From positions 1 to 33,113 of the forward strand of contig JASWJB010000404.1 in the NCBI GenBank assembly GCA_032433595.1: a DNA stretch of 33,113 nucleotides. Reading direction: 5' to 3'. Positions 1 to 10,876 of the stretch are shown in pieces. Position 1 is the first letter of the stretch; every line of letters begins with the position of its first letter. The translations under genes were made by a program, and so were the position numbers. The notes below the pieces were generated by a model. It made no database searches, was not told the DNA's origin, and was given only the letters and a program-made list of their open reading frames with translations. This DNA is from Conoideocrella luteorostrata (Eukaryota; Ascomycota; Sordariomycetes; Hypocreales; Clavicipitaceae).

Positions 1-788
1 GGGGAGAGGGGGGGAATCCGCTATCCTACGTATGAACCCTCATGTCTTGGAGTTGAGACATCTCTGTTGGCGGGTGATTCTTGTCTCGCCATTTGCAGAT
101 GTAATACTAGTCGTTACTGTGTTGGGCTATGACTTTGACTCGGATCTGGAGTGTACTGTTGATCTTCTTGCCTGCCTTGAACGAATCTACGATTTGCGAA
201 GGGGAGATAAGGTGGAGTGGATGGCTACTGAGTATGGGTGTTGGGGTATGGGGTTTACGCGCGGCTTTTCATTCCAAGGTATTATACAGAGGAAGAATGA
301 AGTACAAAATACTGTATAGAAAAACACTAGAAACTAATTTATTTCAGGAGATATCGCCTGTGCTTTCTATACAAACAGCGGAGACGAGCAGGGGAGACGC
401 TTTGACATGGATATAGTGAATCCATTCGCGATAATAGCAACATGTTTCCCTCTGGACGATTTAGTGCTGCATAAGTTAAACATGCGGATGGTGGCAACCT
501 TGTTCCAGAACATCCAGGATATACTGGGAGGGTTTCTCTGCGTAAGTATCTGGGTAAGTACGGATAAAGGGTTCTGAAATGACACATCAACGCAAACAAT
601 GACACTAGCTCCCTAGAGGTATCTACACTAACGAATGATTGGAAATATCAGTATCAATGTGCGAGGTCATATGAGTATGACTGGAATGTTAACAGCGTCA
701 TTTATATATTGGTAACTTAAAGGATCGTCGATATCATAATTACTAGTCTAAGTTGACCTCATTGCAACCAAATCTCAGGGCGCCGCGT
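1..788. other. Intergenic region, no supported gene
   Basis: I see no reading frame here with a convincing start, domain or splice structure. The short open frames on both strands overlap one another and show no family resemblance. The region lies downstream (3' side) of the minus-strand membrane-protein gene that ends at 789. The left part could hold the end of a gene lying outside the window, but nothing identifiable is visible. Confidence 0.6.
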
Positions 789-2265
789 TCAAGACATCTC
801 ATGCATCTGGCCACGATGGTTATCAGATGTCTGCGCGGATGCTTCGTAGACCGGCTGATTGGTTGGGGGAGACGAAGTTGACTGACTCAGCGGAGGGGGA
901 GGGGACGAAGGCTGGCCGCTTGTCCACGTCTGTCCTGGACTGGTAGATGCCGTTCGCAAGTCGCTTACGGGAGCTGGAGAAGTTGGGTGGCTGGATCCAT
1001 GCCATGATTGAGTAGCGTGACCCATTGCCATGTTCTGTTCATAGCTGCCCGCCTGTTGATAGGGCGGTTGGTATTGCTGCTGGTATGGCGGTTGGTAAGG
1101 TTGGTAAGGTTGGTATTGTTGTTGAAAGGGCTGTGGCTGCTGCTGGTGCTGCTGCATCATAGGCGGAGGTGATTGCGTGTAGATACTTTGATGAGGGTCG
1201 ACGGACTGCGTAAGGGGGCTTTGGCCGTCTTGTTTCTTGTTCTTCTTTTTGCGCAAAACCAAAAATATGGCAACCAGACCAATAGCAATTGCGGCTACGC
1301 CCCCGACGGTACCACCAGCGATGGCGCCAACGTTTGTTTTGCTCCCACCGTCACCTCCGTTATTGTTGTTTCCGTTCCCGTTCCCGTTACCATTCCCGTT
1401 GCCGTTACCATTGCCATTCCCGTTATTGTCGCCGGTCGAGTTCCCACCATTACCACCGCCGCCTGCGGTTGCAGTGGGCAGACCATCCCCGCTAGACGAG
1501 ACAGAAGAGCCGAGCAAACCTGCGGTTTCGGTTGCGCCAGGGTCAGAGGACGTCAGTGGCAGAGCGGCGCTGTTGGTTGTCTGCGCGGCCAACGAGACGC
1601 TTGTCAAAGTCCTGGTCGTGGTACTGCCTGTTGCCGTAGTGGTAACACCGTTTCGAACATGCGCAGTACATTGAGCATCAGTGCAACAGACGGGGGTGTT
1701 TCCTCGAGAAGCAAGAAGAAAGCATTTGTTGCCCGGCTCACAGGAACTCTCGTCTTTGCAGCAATCGCCGCCAATGGGGCTGCAGTGAGACTGGCCACAG
1801 CAGAACTTGGTGGCCAGGTCGCAAGGGCCGGTCGGGCAGCATCGCTGGGTAGATTCAAGGCAGTAGCCGTACGAACAGCATTTGTTGCTGGACGGACAGC
1901 AGCGATTAAATCCTGCGAGGTCAACATGTAAGTACTCGCTCGGGAAAGAGCCGCGAAACTAGGGATGCTTGCTCACCTGAGCACAATCCGTACCCAGCAC
2001 TGCATGACTGTCTCCTATTCAATAGAACGTCGAGAACACCGTTGGAGGTTAGCACAGCACGAGCATTGAGATCGCCGCCGGTTTCATTGTAGTTATTGGC
2101 ATAATGGGTCGAGGCGAAACCAGCTGTGCCCCAGACAACCTCTACCTTTTCGTAGGTAACAATGCGTTGTACGAGGCCATTACCATCGCTGTTCTGGGCT
2201 AAGATTTCCTCGCCAGAGCCAAGGGACGCAAGCAGCGCCAATGTCGACGCGATGGCAGTGCGCAT
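789..2265 (-). CDS. Secreted Cys-rich single-pass membrane protein (wall-sensor-like)
   Basis: This is a two-exon gene. Exon 1 is 2265-1977, then a 64-base GT-AG intron (1976-1913), then exon 2 is 1912-789. The phases match and give 470 aa. A hydrophobic N-terminal signal sequence (about 1-18) is followed by a short unassigned segment. A Cys-rich block with many CC pairs follows (about residues 88-170; CCPSSNKCC, CCPTGPC, FCCGQSHC), then a Ser/Thr-rich stretch. An Asn-Gly dipeptide repeat (about 258-281) leads into one transmembrane helix (about 290-316, starting GAIAGGTVGG) with a basic RKKKNKK stop-transfer signal. The cytoplasmic tail of about 150 residues is rich in Pro, Gln, Tyr and Ser. 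This architecture (Cys-rich ectodomain, Ser/Thr stalk, Gly-rich single helix, low-complexity tail) resembles fungal Mid2/WSC-type surface sensors, but the Cys block is not a clear WSC domain. Wall-sensor function is inference. It lies in tandem with the upstream chitinase gene, which is on the same strand. Confidence 0.82.
1373..1440 (-). repeat. Hexanucleotide-type Asn-Gly coding repeat
   Basis: A run of near-identical six-base units encodes about twelve Asn-Gly dipeptides just before the transmembrane helix of the Cys-rich surface protein. Such tracts expand and contract easily, so the length of the extracellular stalk probably varies between strains. That variation is inferred. Confidence 0.8.
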
Positions 2266-3199
2266 AGTGTCGTATATCGCGACTTCACAGCTTCAGGACT
2301 GGGATTGGTGTTGAAACTCGCCGCCAAGCATCAACAGTGTGATTTAGCGATACCGGAGCCAGGCTGCGGGAAAAACCTGAAAGATAAATTTTCCATGGTA
2401 TGTCGCTCATTTTAATACCGACATGTAGCTAGTTACCTCTTGCTGCTGGAGCCCAAATGTTTGCCATCCTTGGACCCGGCTAACGACAGCCGCAGCTGGA
2501 AACAGACTCCACTCAGCCAGAGCAATCCTGGGGGTATCGCTGCATGTTTCACAAGACCAACATTGTCGATGCTGGGGTCTAGAGGGCTAGTGGTGACGGC
2601 GCCGATAGTGCTTGGGGTCGGTTGTCGCTAGAAGCACTAGAGGCCGCTCAGCTGGGATTGCGTGACCTCTACTCCTACCAACTATGGAGTCTAGACAATG
2701 CGGTGCAGCCAAGGTCTTCCCTTTCAGGTCGCTCGTCACACTCATCTGGTGTGTTCATCGAAGACACATCTGGATTGACGTGGAGTTACAACTTGAACAG
2801 CATAGAAGCATGGAAAGAGTTATGGCAGCCAAGAAACACCGAAGTAGGTGGTGGGGCTTTAGTTATAGTCGTTGCCGAGACATAAGTCGAATACGATCAA
2901 TTGCGACGAGGCAAGGTCACCCACAGATAGACCTCTTGGAAGGTGCACCGTAAATCGGAAGAACCCAGACGCCGGCATCCATTGCGCGCCAGTAGTGGCC
3001 GGCACTGGGGCTATGTATGTAATTGTACGAAGTGCTACGGAGTACGGAGTACTAGTACTTATCTACGGGGTACGGAGTGTGGCGCTCGTGTGTGGATGCA
3101 TAGCTTCAAGTTGCAGCCAACCAAAAATTAATGTGAATTTGTTGACGATGTCGAGGCCGAAGAGAGAAGCGTGTCCGGTTAGAAAGCCCAGCCTGGAGA
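2266..3199. other. Intergenic region between surface protein and chitinase genes
   Basis: About 930 bases contain the promoter of the minus-strand Cys-rich protein and the 3' flank of the chitinase. Open frames on plus (for example 2622-2885) lack an ATG start or a recognisable product. Near 3036-3051 there are two overlapping copies of the 9-mer TACGGAGTA, with a further near copy at 3071. Confidence 0.6.
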
Positions 3200-6100
3200 C
3201 TACCTCCTCGAACACACACTCTTCACAGCCTTCTGCACCAGAGAATCCCTATCCCTGAATCTCTGTGGAAACTTCTCCAGGTCGCTCTTTTTCAGCAGCC
3301 CTCTCGCCTTGGAAGCCTCCTCCAGCGCCTTGCCCTTGGACAGCTTGCCCGACCCGCCACCAACACCCGCAATCAGTCCCAGAATGGCAAATGGCGCTGA
3401 CATCGGGTCCTCGATGATATCCGCTACTGTCAGCGCGGTGCTACCAGCTTCTCCAACGAGAAGCGCGATGCGGGCAATGGCTGCCACGCTGCCGACCAGA
3501 GGCCCTATGGCCTCGCCGATGAAGGGAATGACCATGAAGACTATGGTTAGGATCGTGAAGATAAGCTCCTTCTTGGCCGCGTCCTTTGCTTTTTCACCAA
3601 TTTCCTTGATTTCCTTCATGCTGTCAATGGCTTCGGCGAGCTGCAGCACAGGCATGGAGTAAGCGACTACCGCGTCAGTAGCAGAGGTATCGTCCGGCCC
3701 GTCGTCGTAAAAGGACAGGCCCACGCTGAGATACGACGATAGGAGAGAGGTTCTCAACGCTGTGACATTGTCCATAGACGCCTGGATGAGCTTCTTGGGA
3801 TTGCCAACGTGGATAGCATCATCGGGACCCTTCTGCGGGTAGTTGAGATGCTTGTGAAAGAGCTTACGGCAGGGCGGGTTGCCGCGGCCTGGGAGCAGAT
3901 CGCCATTATCCTCGCACCCAGGTTGGGAAGTTGTATCATCAAACCTCACCCATGACTCGCTGATGCCGGTCTCCGCCTCGAGCGCATCAAAAGAGCCCTT
4001 TTTGTCGACGAGGTCGTATCGGATGCTCCACCCGTTGTTCATTTCCCAGATGTGCGGCATGCCGAGGCAGGAATCTTTCTCTTCCATGTCGCCGGTATTG
4101 GCCCAGTAGCAGTCAAAATACTTGAGCCCCTTGCCGCTGCCGAGTTTCATGAAGTCGTCGATCCGGGTCTGGATCTGTTCCTTGGTCCATTTTTCGTACC
4201 AGCCGAATTTGTCATCGTAGTCTTGCGAGTTAGTGTCGAACAGAGAAAGACTTTCGGTAAGCTGGGAGTAGAGGATGTCCAAGGCAAAAAGATGTACGCA
4301 GCCTGGGTCCAGCGAGTCGGCTGCATCGGCAAGGCCCTCCAGGGTGCCCGGGTTTTTGTCTGAGGGGCAAGTTGGAGCGTCATTGCCGGTCTCATCATCA
4401 TAATCGTCCTCATCATCATCATCATCATCATCCTCGCCGTCTTCGTTTTCGGAATAGTTTTGAAGGTCAACGGCCCAGTCGGTTGAGCCGCCAAAGTTGA
4501 GGCCCTTAATCCAGTTGATTCGGTCGGCCTTGACATCACCATCCATGTAGGCTACCCAGTCTACGGCCCCTGGATTACCATATATAAGGATATTAGAATC
4601 TGAATCCTTGTCAATGTATGAATCGACGATGGAGTAACTGCCATGATTATTGAGGATGTCGTTAAGCTCGGCGTTGGAGATGTAGCCACCGGTTGCCGTG
4701 CAAGGGCCAGGATAGGCCATTGAGTGAGTTCTATCCCCAGCAAAGGTGCACAAGGGACTGGAGCAGGACGCATCATTCATACGAAAACTCCTGCCGTAGC
4801 TGCTAATACCAATGACAAGCTGTCTGGCTTCAACGCCGGCTTTGGTGACCGTGACCATGGCATCGTGTGTCTCTGTCTTGTTGATGTGCGATCGAAGACA
4901 GTTTCCGCCCGGACAGCCAGGAACAGCCCACTTGTTGTCAACGTCTGAACATCCTGTTAGCAAGTTTTCTCTTGCAACTTTGTCTCGTTTGGGCTTGCGC
5001 TACTTACCCCATTGGCCATGCAAGTCATACGTCATGTAAATAAAGTAGTCCACATATTCGGCAATATCCTTGACCGGATACTGCTTCAAGTACCAATAAG
5101 AAGCTGGTAGCGCAATAGAAATAGATTTGTCGCCAGGCAACTTGCTTCGGAGCAGTTGCAGGAAGGCAAGATAATTGGCGCCCTCTTCAGGGCTTCCTGG
5201 CGCGAAATCAGGGCTGTCAGGCGCACCGGGATACTCCCAGTCAAAGTCAAAGCCATCCAAGTTTTGGGCCAGCATGAATTTCACCAGGTTATCGACAAAA
5301 GTTTCACGGTTCTGCGCGTTGGTGGCAACTCTGAAACGCTGGAACGTGTCTCGCTCTGTGGAAAACGCCCAACCCCCAAAGGAGAGGATCTTATTTACGC
5401 CACTCATCTTCAAGAACTTCCTGAATTGATTTTCTATATCACTGGAAATTTCCACGTCGAAACTGGGCGTTACAGTGGCAAAGGCAAAGTGTATGTGAGA
5501 GTACTGATTCGTTGGGATCTCGGTGACCTGCATGCGCAGACATGCTCTCAACTGGTCAAAAGCCTCGAAGTAGCCAATCTTTTTGAACTGATCGGGTGCT
5601 TTGTCATTGTTGACGAGGTCCATTCCGCAGTTGGAAATACAGCCATTGGTTCCTGGCTTTGCGGTGCCTGGAGCGCCAGAATCCGATGGCGTTTTGGTGC
5701 AAAACTCGGCCGTCGTTCCGCAGAATCCCCAGACATCGCAGCAGGCATTGAGGGGGCATGGATTGAGATCAGCCAGAGCGGTTCCATCAGTTGGCTTCTC
5801 GGTTCCCGGCACCTGGGGACCACAGGTGGCTCCCTGTATCGGCGCTGGCATAGGGGGTGTTCCTGTGCTAAGGCAGATGAGTTGGCCAGCTTGCAGGTTG
5901 GTGCAGCCGCCCCAGCCCCATGTGTTGTTATTAAAGTCTTCAATGTCTTGCTGTTGGAGATAGTGTGTCTCAGCCAGACTCCAACAATTGTCGTTGTCGT
6001 TGACATGATATGTGCTGCAGGTGCCGTCGGACTGACGCTGAGGGCGAAAGTCTGGCATGGTGCCGGCGTCGCAGCAAACATGTTGCTTGGGCTTGAGCGC

Positions 6101-7102
6101 GGAACAGAGGTCATCTTGGGGGTTGTATTTAGCCAGGTCGTCGCCAGAGATGCCGCAGCGACTGGATAGAGAAGCACAGCTATCACCTCCATGAACTTCT
6201 TCTGTTTTGCAGTTTCCTCTTGGGAGAAGAAGAATTCGTGGTTCTCTTAAGGCGGCCGTGAGGTTGTCGTGGGGTCTGAGAACATCTTTGGTGGTAGTGT
6301 TGACACTCTTGTTCGCGGTAGACATGAGCACATCCACGCTGACAGCGGTGGTGAAATCGGTCCCTTCGAGACAGAGATCATGGTTCCAGCCGTTGATGAC
6401 ATCTTGAGCGGCTGCCAAGTCAGCGGAACTGGCAGAAACAACACCAAGAGTCAGAGCCGCACTAGCAGGCCGGCAAATTTGAATGATAGAGGTGTTCCTG
6501 TCGGCAAAGGAGTCAAGAAAGCTTCGCGCAGCACCCTTGGTAATTTGTGAACCAGAGTACAAACCCACGATGGCAGACTTGTACTTGGCAAACATGGCGG
6601 TGGTGCCGCACTCGCGGCTCTTGTCCACGAACAAGGCAAGCTGGCGAGCTGCCTCCGCGACGTGACCGGACTGCGGAGCAGCGCCGGACGCCTTGCGAAG
6701 TGTCGGGCCGCCCACCTGGGGTGTGAAAAGTGTTTTGACTGGCTTGGCACCGCAGTTGTCCTCGGGGACAACAAGGTCGCTTGGGGTTTGCTGCTGAGGC
6801 GTATCAGGGTAGGGGGGAGGGGAGCCGGCTTCGTACGTCTGGCCGCTAGTGGCCACGCAGGCGCGGATGGCGAGCATGGCACTTGGATCTGCAACAGAGT
6901 TTTGGCCGTTCAAGTCAAAGAGGATGGTGTGATCACAGCTCTGAAGGTCGCGCAGATCGTGGATGTTGGTCCAGTTGGACGGGCTTGGGCCAGCGTCGGC
7001 ACATAAACCAGGGCAGCTGTCTGCGTACTGGCCATTGTTGCTATCTGTGGCCGCCGAAGCAAGGCCCAGCAGATAAGCAAGGAGGGTAGTAGAGGGCCTC
7101 AT
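3200..7102 (-). CDS. Subgroup C (killer-toxin-like) GH18 chitinase with LysM and ChtBD1 domains
   Basis: Two exons, 7102-5008 and 4944-3200, are joined across a 63-base intron (GTAAGT donor, GCTAAC branch, TTCAG acceptor) and give 1279 aa. The splice restores the conserved GH18 string YDLHGQWD. Layout: signal peptide (about 1-18); N-terminal region of unclear family (20-290); LysM 1 (about 297-345); LysM 2 (about 361-411); Cys-rich type 1 chitin-binding domain (about 427-468, CCDVWGFCG); GH18 catalytic domain (about 505-860). The GH18 domain has the SFGGW motif (about 574) and the catalytic signature DGFDFDWE, with D616, D619, D621 and the proton donor E623 all present. An Asp/Glu tract follows (863-883), then about 400 residues of C-terminal extension with a strongly hydrophobic segment (about 1158-1227). 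The enzyme should cleave chitin in the wall of this or a competing fungus, or of prey, and bind it through LysM/ChtBD1. The family is related to the alpha/beta subunit of Kluyveromyces zymocin. No break is seen. Confidence 0.95.
4385..4440 (-). repeat. Trinucleotide (TCA)n tract encoding an acidic linker in the chitinase
   Basis: A pure run of TCA/TCC triplets on plus encodes an Asp/Glu-only stretch (chitinase residues about 863-883) between the end of the GH18 barrel and the C-terminal extension. It is probably a flexible, length-variable linker. Confidence 0.85.
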
Positions 7103-7121
7103 AACTCTTTGTGTGAGGCAG

Positions 7122-7280
7122 GCAGTGATGGCGATGGTGAGAAATGAGGAAATATGTGTGGATTAACTAGAGATAGTGATAGTGATGGTGATGGCAGAGA
7201 ATGAAGCAATGTGTGTGGATTATCCAGAGGCAGTGATAGTGATGGCAGAGAATGAAGAAACATGTGTGGGATGACCAGAG
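7122..7280. repeat. Three imperfect tandem copies of a 50-60 bp unit at the chitinase 5' end
   Basis: Three consecutive units (about 7122-7171, 7172-7229 and 7230-7280) share the order GTGATGG, GAGAATGAAG, ATGTGTGG, CCAGAG. They differ mainly by extra AGTGAT hexamers. The array begins only about 20 bases upstream of the chitinase ATG (minus strand), so it sits in the 5' leader or core promoter. On the minus strand it is CT-rich, as fungal leaders usually are. Confidence 0.8.
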
Positions 7281-7404
7281 TACTTGAAGGGATGGGCGCT
7301 CCATACAATGTACTGATTTTGCTGCTCATTGTTTAAGTCTGCGATATCAGTTCAAACCGTTGCTCAAGGCCGGTGTTAGAACACGCGTCGACAACGGATG
7401 TGGC

Positions 7405-7605
7405 CCCCATATTTTCTGGAATTTCGAGAAGCTCCAAGTATGTATCCGTGGGCTGTTCAGCTCATAGGAGTAAGCAAATAAAACATTGGCCCTATCACTT
7501 ACATATCGCCCCCCAGCGCACCTGCGACGTTTTGGTAGGCAACCTGCAGAGTGGGCCACGGGTACATGCTTGGATCCCTCCGTAGAGTCTCTTGGGATTC
7601 CGCAA
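7405..7605. repeat. Diverged dispersed repeat, copy A
   Basis: This segment aligns by eye to 9775-10005 in the same orientation. Shared blocks occur in the same order: TCTGGAAT, GAGTAAGCAAATAAA versus AAGTAAGCAAACAAA, GCGCACNTGC, then GGTAGGC followed by CTGCAGAGTGGGCC, TACATG, and TCTCTTGGGATTCC versus CCTCTCGGGATTTCC. No protein frame is conserved between the copies. It is probably an old non-autonomous element or solo-LTR remnant. Confidence 0.7.
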
Positions 7606-8058
7606 GATGACACACGCATCTATCTACGGAGTAAAACCCTGCATTTTATCCTGGAATGTGTGCTGGGAACTACTCCGTAGTCTCTTAGCCAATGCCCAAA
7701 CAGGTCACGCCTCGTCTCGGCTTGGAAATGGGATCCGCGCCGCCAAGAAATTCCTGTATGCAACCTTCCGATTCGTATAATATTGACACCAAGTCTTCTG
7801 CGAAGCCGGGCGAAAAAGGGCCAAGTCGCGAAAGTTATGGCACTAACAAGGCTGAAGGTTAAAAAACGGGATAGCCAGTTCCTGCAACGACGAAGTTTTG
7901 TCCTCATTTTGGAAGCGCAAAGCACACACGCAAGTTTGGACATATGGTAGACCCCGTTCTCTATTGCCAATTACATATTTACCGTATGCCTCTGTGGCCT
8001 CTTTGTTCTTGTGCTCTCTTCCTCACCCTTTTCACATTCTTGAACCACCGCCATCTCC

Positions 8059-9030
8059 ATGCGTCTCATTTTTTCCGTCCTGGCATTGCTTGTCTGCCTG
8101 CCTGATACAATGGGCGCCTCGTTTGGCAGCCCCATCTACATAGACAATGCCGAATTTCTCATGAAGGGCAGCAACATCCTGTCAGTCCCCTACGGCAACG
8201 TCACCGACGCCTTCAAGGCCCCAGTCTCCATCAACTCGACAGCCCTGGACGGCTTCGACTGGACCCAACCGTACCCCGGTTCACGCAGAGACGGCCACAT
8301 GGCACACCTTGAGGTTTCCCGCGAAATGCCCATATCTGCATCCGTCGTGGAAGACGCAACTACAGTCCTGTCGTCTTTGACGTTCAGCATTCCTGATAAC
8401 ATGAGCGACTCTCTCGGCCACCCGCTAGCCATGGATCCTTCGTGGTACATTTGTCGGCACGTCTTCATCTCCACCAAGCCTGAGGCCAAGGCGGCGGTCG
8501 ACGGAGGAAGAAAGTGCGACTTTCTGTCACAGGCGTGCCAGACCGACCTCAAAGCCGACCTGACAAAAGATTGGGGAACCGCGGCAGACGGTCCCATGTG
8601 CTCGGCGCTCATCTTTGACGCCATACCACCAAGCTGCGGGGACTCGTTTGGGTTCGCCCGTCAAGACGTGATGGCTTTTGACTCAGCCCTCCTCGCAAAC
8701 ACCACCTTGAGTTCAGTGCAGACAAACAAAGAGCAGAATGCGTACAGCTGGCGCATTGGCACTGGGTACCATGGCCATGGAGATGCTCGTGCCTACGAAG
8801 TGGCCGCCAACAGGACGTACCTTGTTGTTACTGTCTGGGGCTACAGCCGGTCATCAAAGTCCAGCCAAACCCCTGAGGTATCGTTTGGTTGCCTCTCGCC
8901 TGGCGCAAGCTACGTCCCGCCTCCTGTTTGTGCGCATCCACTGCCCACTGCGAATACGACCTCTGCATCGACGTCTTCCACAGCCCCAAACCAGACACCC
9001 CTTCCTAGCAGCGTCGTCGTGGAAGACTAA
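8059..9030 (+). CDS. Secreted orphan protein 1 (323 aa)
   Basis: A single exon encodes a 323-aa protein. The ATG at 8059 follows a CT-rich leader and opens with a clear signal peptide (about 1-19, LIFSVLALLVCLP core). The mature part has several N-glycosylation sequons (NVT, NST, NMS, NTT, NRT). It has an even number of spaced Cys, including a WYICRHVF segment, a CDFLSQAC segment, and Cys in SALIFDAIPPSCG and VSFGCL. The last 45 residues are a Pro/Ser/Thr-rich tail with no GPI-type hydrophobic end. I do not recognise the family. It is divergently paired with the chitinase and bracketed by two copies of the same dispersed repeat. A wall-active or effector-like role, or a partner of the chitinase, is inference from position only. 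Confidence 0.85.
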   Translation: MRLIFSVLALLVCLPDTMGASFGSPIYIDNAEFLMKGSNILSVPYGNVTDAFKAPVSINSTALDGFDWTQPYPGSRRDGHMAHLEVSREMPISASVVEDATTVLSSLTFSIPDNMSDSLGHPLAMDPSWYICRHVFISTKPEAKAAVDGGRKCDFLSQACQTDLKADLTKDWGTAADGPMCSALIFDAIPPSCGDSFGFARQDVMAFDSALLANTTLSSVQTNKEQNAYSWRIGTGYHGHGDARAYEVAANRTYLVVTVWGYSRSSKSSQTPEVSFGCLSPGASYVPPPVCAHPLPTANTTSASTSSTAPNQTPLPSSVVVED

Positions 9031-10876
9031 TCCCGTGGCTCCACACTTCATTGAGCGGTGCGAGGGACCAATGTGATAGCTATGTCTGTGAGAAGATGGA
9101 GAGTTACCTGTTCGGAGTTAGATATGTAGTGAGAATAAGGATAGCTTTTATTTGTATGCTATTTGCAAGCAGATGTTTATGATCCGTGATTGCTAAGGAC
9201 GCCATGCTCCAACATCAACTGTGCCGGTATGCTACTTACACGATTCTATTGCCAATGTTGACTTGTGATCTACAAGATGGGCAGTGGACAATGACGGGGC
9301 GATAGTTTTCCCGCAGCAAAACACTTTAGGAGGGGCTCACACACGTCACACACGTCACACAAGTTCTTGTTACCTTCAGCATGGACGTCTTTCATGATGA
9401 ACCTCTGCGGAATGTAGGCTTCGCTGGTCTTTTCCTATTCTATTGGGCCCCCTAGAGCTCCCTCCTTTGATAGGACTAACTGCTTGGGAAAGAGAGGATC
9501 TGGAACTAAATTGTTTAGTTGCTACTGCAAGATCTCCACTCACACACCCCAATAGGCAGTATATACAGATTGCGTAGACCGGGATGCAGCATTATGTATC
9601 TCGGCACCGAAGCGTCGCATTTCTCCGGCTCCGTCACTCAAGGCTGTGACGGGCGACCCGCCCTGTGGCTTGCCGTCTGATTGTCGTAGGGATGAAAGGA
9701 TGAAACCAGCTGAAACCAGCCCTTGTTAGTTTTAGCGCCATGGAGAAGACTATGAACGGGAGCTAACTAGTTGCTTGCTATATCCTGGAATCCAGAGAGG
9801 CTCCACACATATGTCTCTGGAGCTGCTAAGCCGAGCTGACAGAAGTAAGCAAACAAAAGATCCTTTATTTACAGCCTATTCTATATGATACTAAGTGGCC
9901 TTATAGTCCTGTTATTCACGGATCGCTTCAGCGCACTTGCTATGTTTCGGTAGGCTATCTGCAGAGTGGGCCTCAGATACATGTTTGCTTGGAGCCTCTC
10001 GGGATTTCCGGTCACGCCGTTACTTTCTTGGTTTAGTATTGCAAAGGTTGGCTTACGCTATCATGACCCGATGTAGAGTGTCGGGTAAGCCGTGAAGGGT
10101 CACGTAGATGTCCTCTACTCGGCTGTAAACTTGGGTACCCATGAACGCCCGCGAGCGCCCAGCGTAAGTTTTGGGTATCTATGAGGAACTGTGTCACTAA
10201 ATAGGCAGTTTTGATCATTCTAACGATACCTATAAGTAGACTTCAAAAAAGAAAAATAGACATTCCTGGGTACTATAATCCTTCTATCGGTTTCCGCGTA
10301 TTGGTATCTGCAGATGCGTAACGACAAGCAAACGACTATCCACGGGTGTAAAACAGATTACCCAGAAATAGAAGCCCCGTTAGGTTGCTCAGCCCGCTCC
10401 GGAATGATACGATCTAACCCACCACATCGTGGGTTAAGACACACCACGGTTGTCAAACAGGATTGGTGCTTACCGTTGCAAACCCGTCTCACTCCCGTCT
10501 ATATATACATAGTGAAGTTTCAAGTTGCGGCCCCTATTTTGAGGCGTGCCCGGCCGGTAGACCCCAAATTAACACATGTATTGAGTTTGTTGGATGGACG
10601 ACTTATTGTCGCACTTGTGGCGTTCTCGGGCGAAATCAAAGCCTTGGACCAGCAGTAAAGTAACGTTAGATTGCCACATTATGAAGAATTTGTCCCCTTC
10701 AAGTCCGTTCCCTCACTCCGTCAACGCATGAATTGTCGCCAGCAGACAGCCTACACCAACCCTTCGAAGAAGGTATTTTTAGTCTCCCTTTTCCACCCTC
10801 GCAGACAGTTTCCCATTCTATTCCTTTCTTGACCTCATTGCCTCCTTTGTCTCGTTCTATCCTGTGGCCAAACATC
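9031..10876. other. 1.85-kb intergenic region with dispersed repeat copy B
   Basis: No gene is supported between the two secreted orphans. The region has repeat copy B (about 9775-10005), short direct repeats (CACACGTCA tandem near 9345, TGAAACCAGC tandem near 9701) and small hairpins such as the TAACCCA/TGGGTTA pair near 10413-10435. Closer to orphan 2 there is a TATATATA box near 10500 and a long CT-rich leader (10780-10870), consistent with a promoter for the plus-strand gene at 10877. Confidence 0.6.
9775..10005. repeat. Diverged dispersed repeat, copy B
   Basis: This is the same-orientation partner of 7405-7605; the shared blocks are listed there. I judge the two copies about 70 percent alike by eye over their best part. 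The pair frames the gene for secreted orphan 1. Confidence 0.7.

Larger units (their letters stand above)
7103..8058. promoter_or_regulatory. Divergent promoter region between chitinase and secreted orphan 1
   Basis: A 956-base gap separates the start of the minus-strand chitinase from the start of the plus-strand secreted orphan. It contains the tandem array next to the chitinase ATG, one copy of a dispersed repeat (about 7405-7605), and an inverted pair of the 9-mer TACGGAGTA (7625-7633 and 7671-7679). The last 80 bases before 8059 are CT-rich, as in a typical fungal leader. A shared promoter would allow co-regulation of the two secreted products, but this is inferred from layout only. Confidence 0.5.

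Noticed and set aside
1173..1931. Plus-strand open frame of 252 codons across the Cys-rich surface protein gene
   Set aside because: It is antisense to a well supported spliced gene. Its openness comes from the Gly/Asn repeat and GC-rich third positions, and it has no recognisable domain.
2622..2953. Overlapping plus-strand frames between the surface protein and chitinase genes
   Set aside because: They start at non-ATG codons, lack splice signals and a recognisable product, and overlap one another.
5156..6169. Plus-strand open frame of 337 codons inside the chitinase
   Set aside because: It is antisense to LysM/ChtBD1/GH18 coding sequence with intact motifs. It has no domain and no promoter context.
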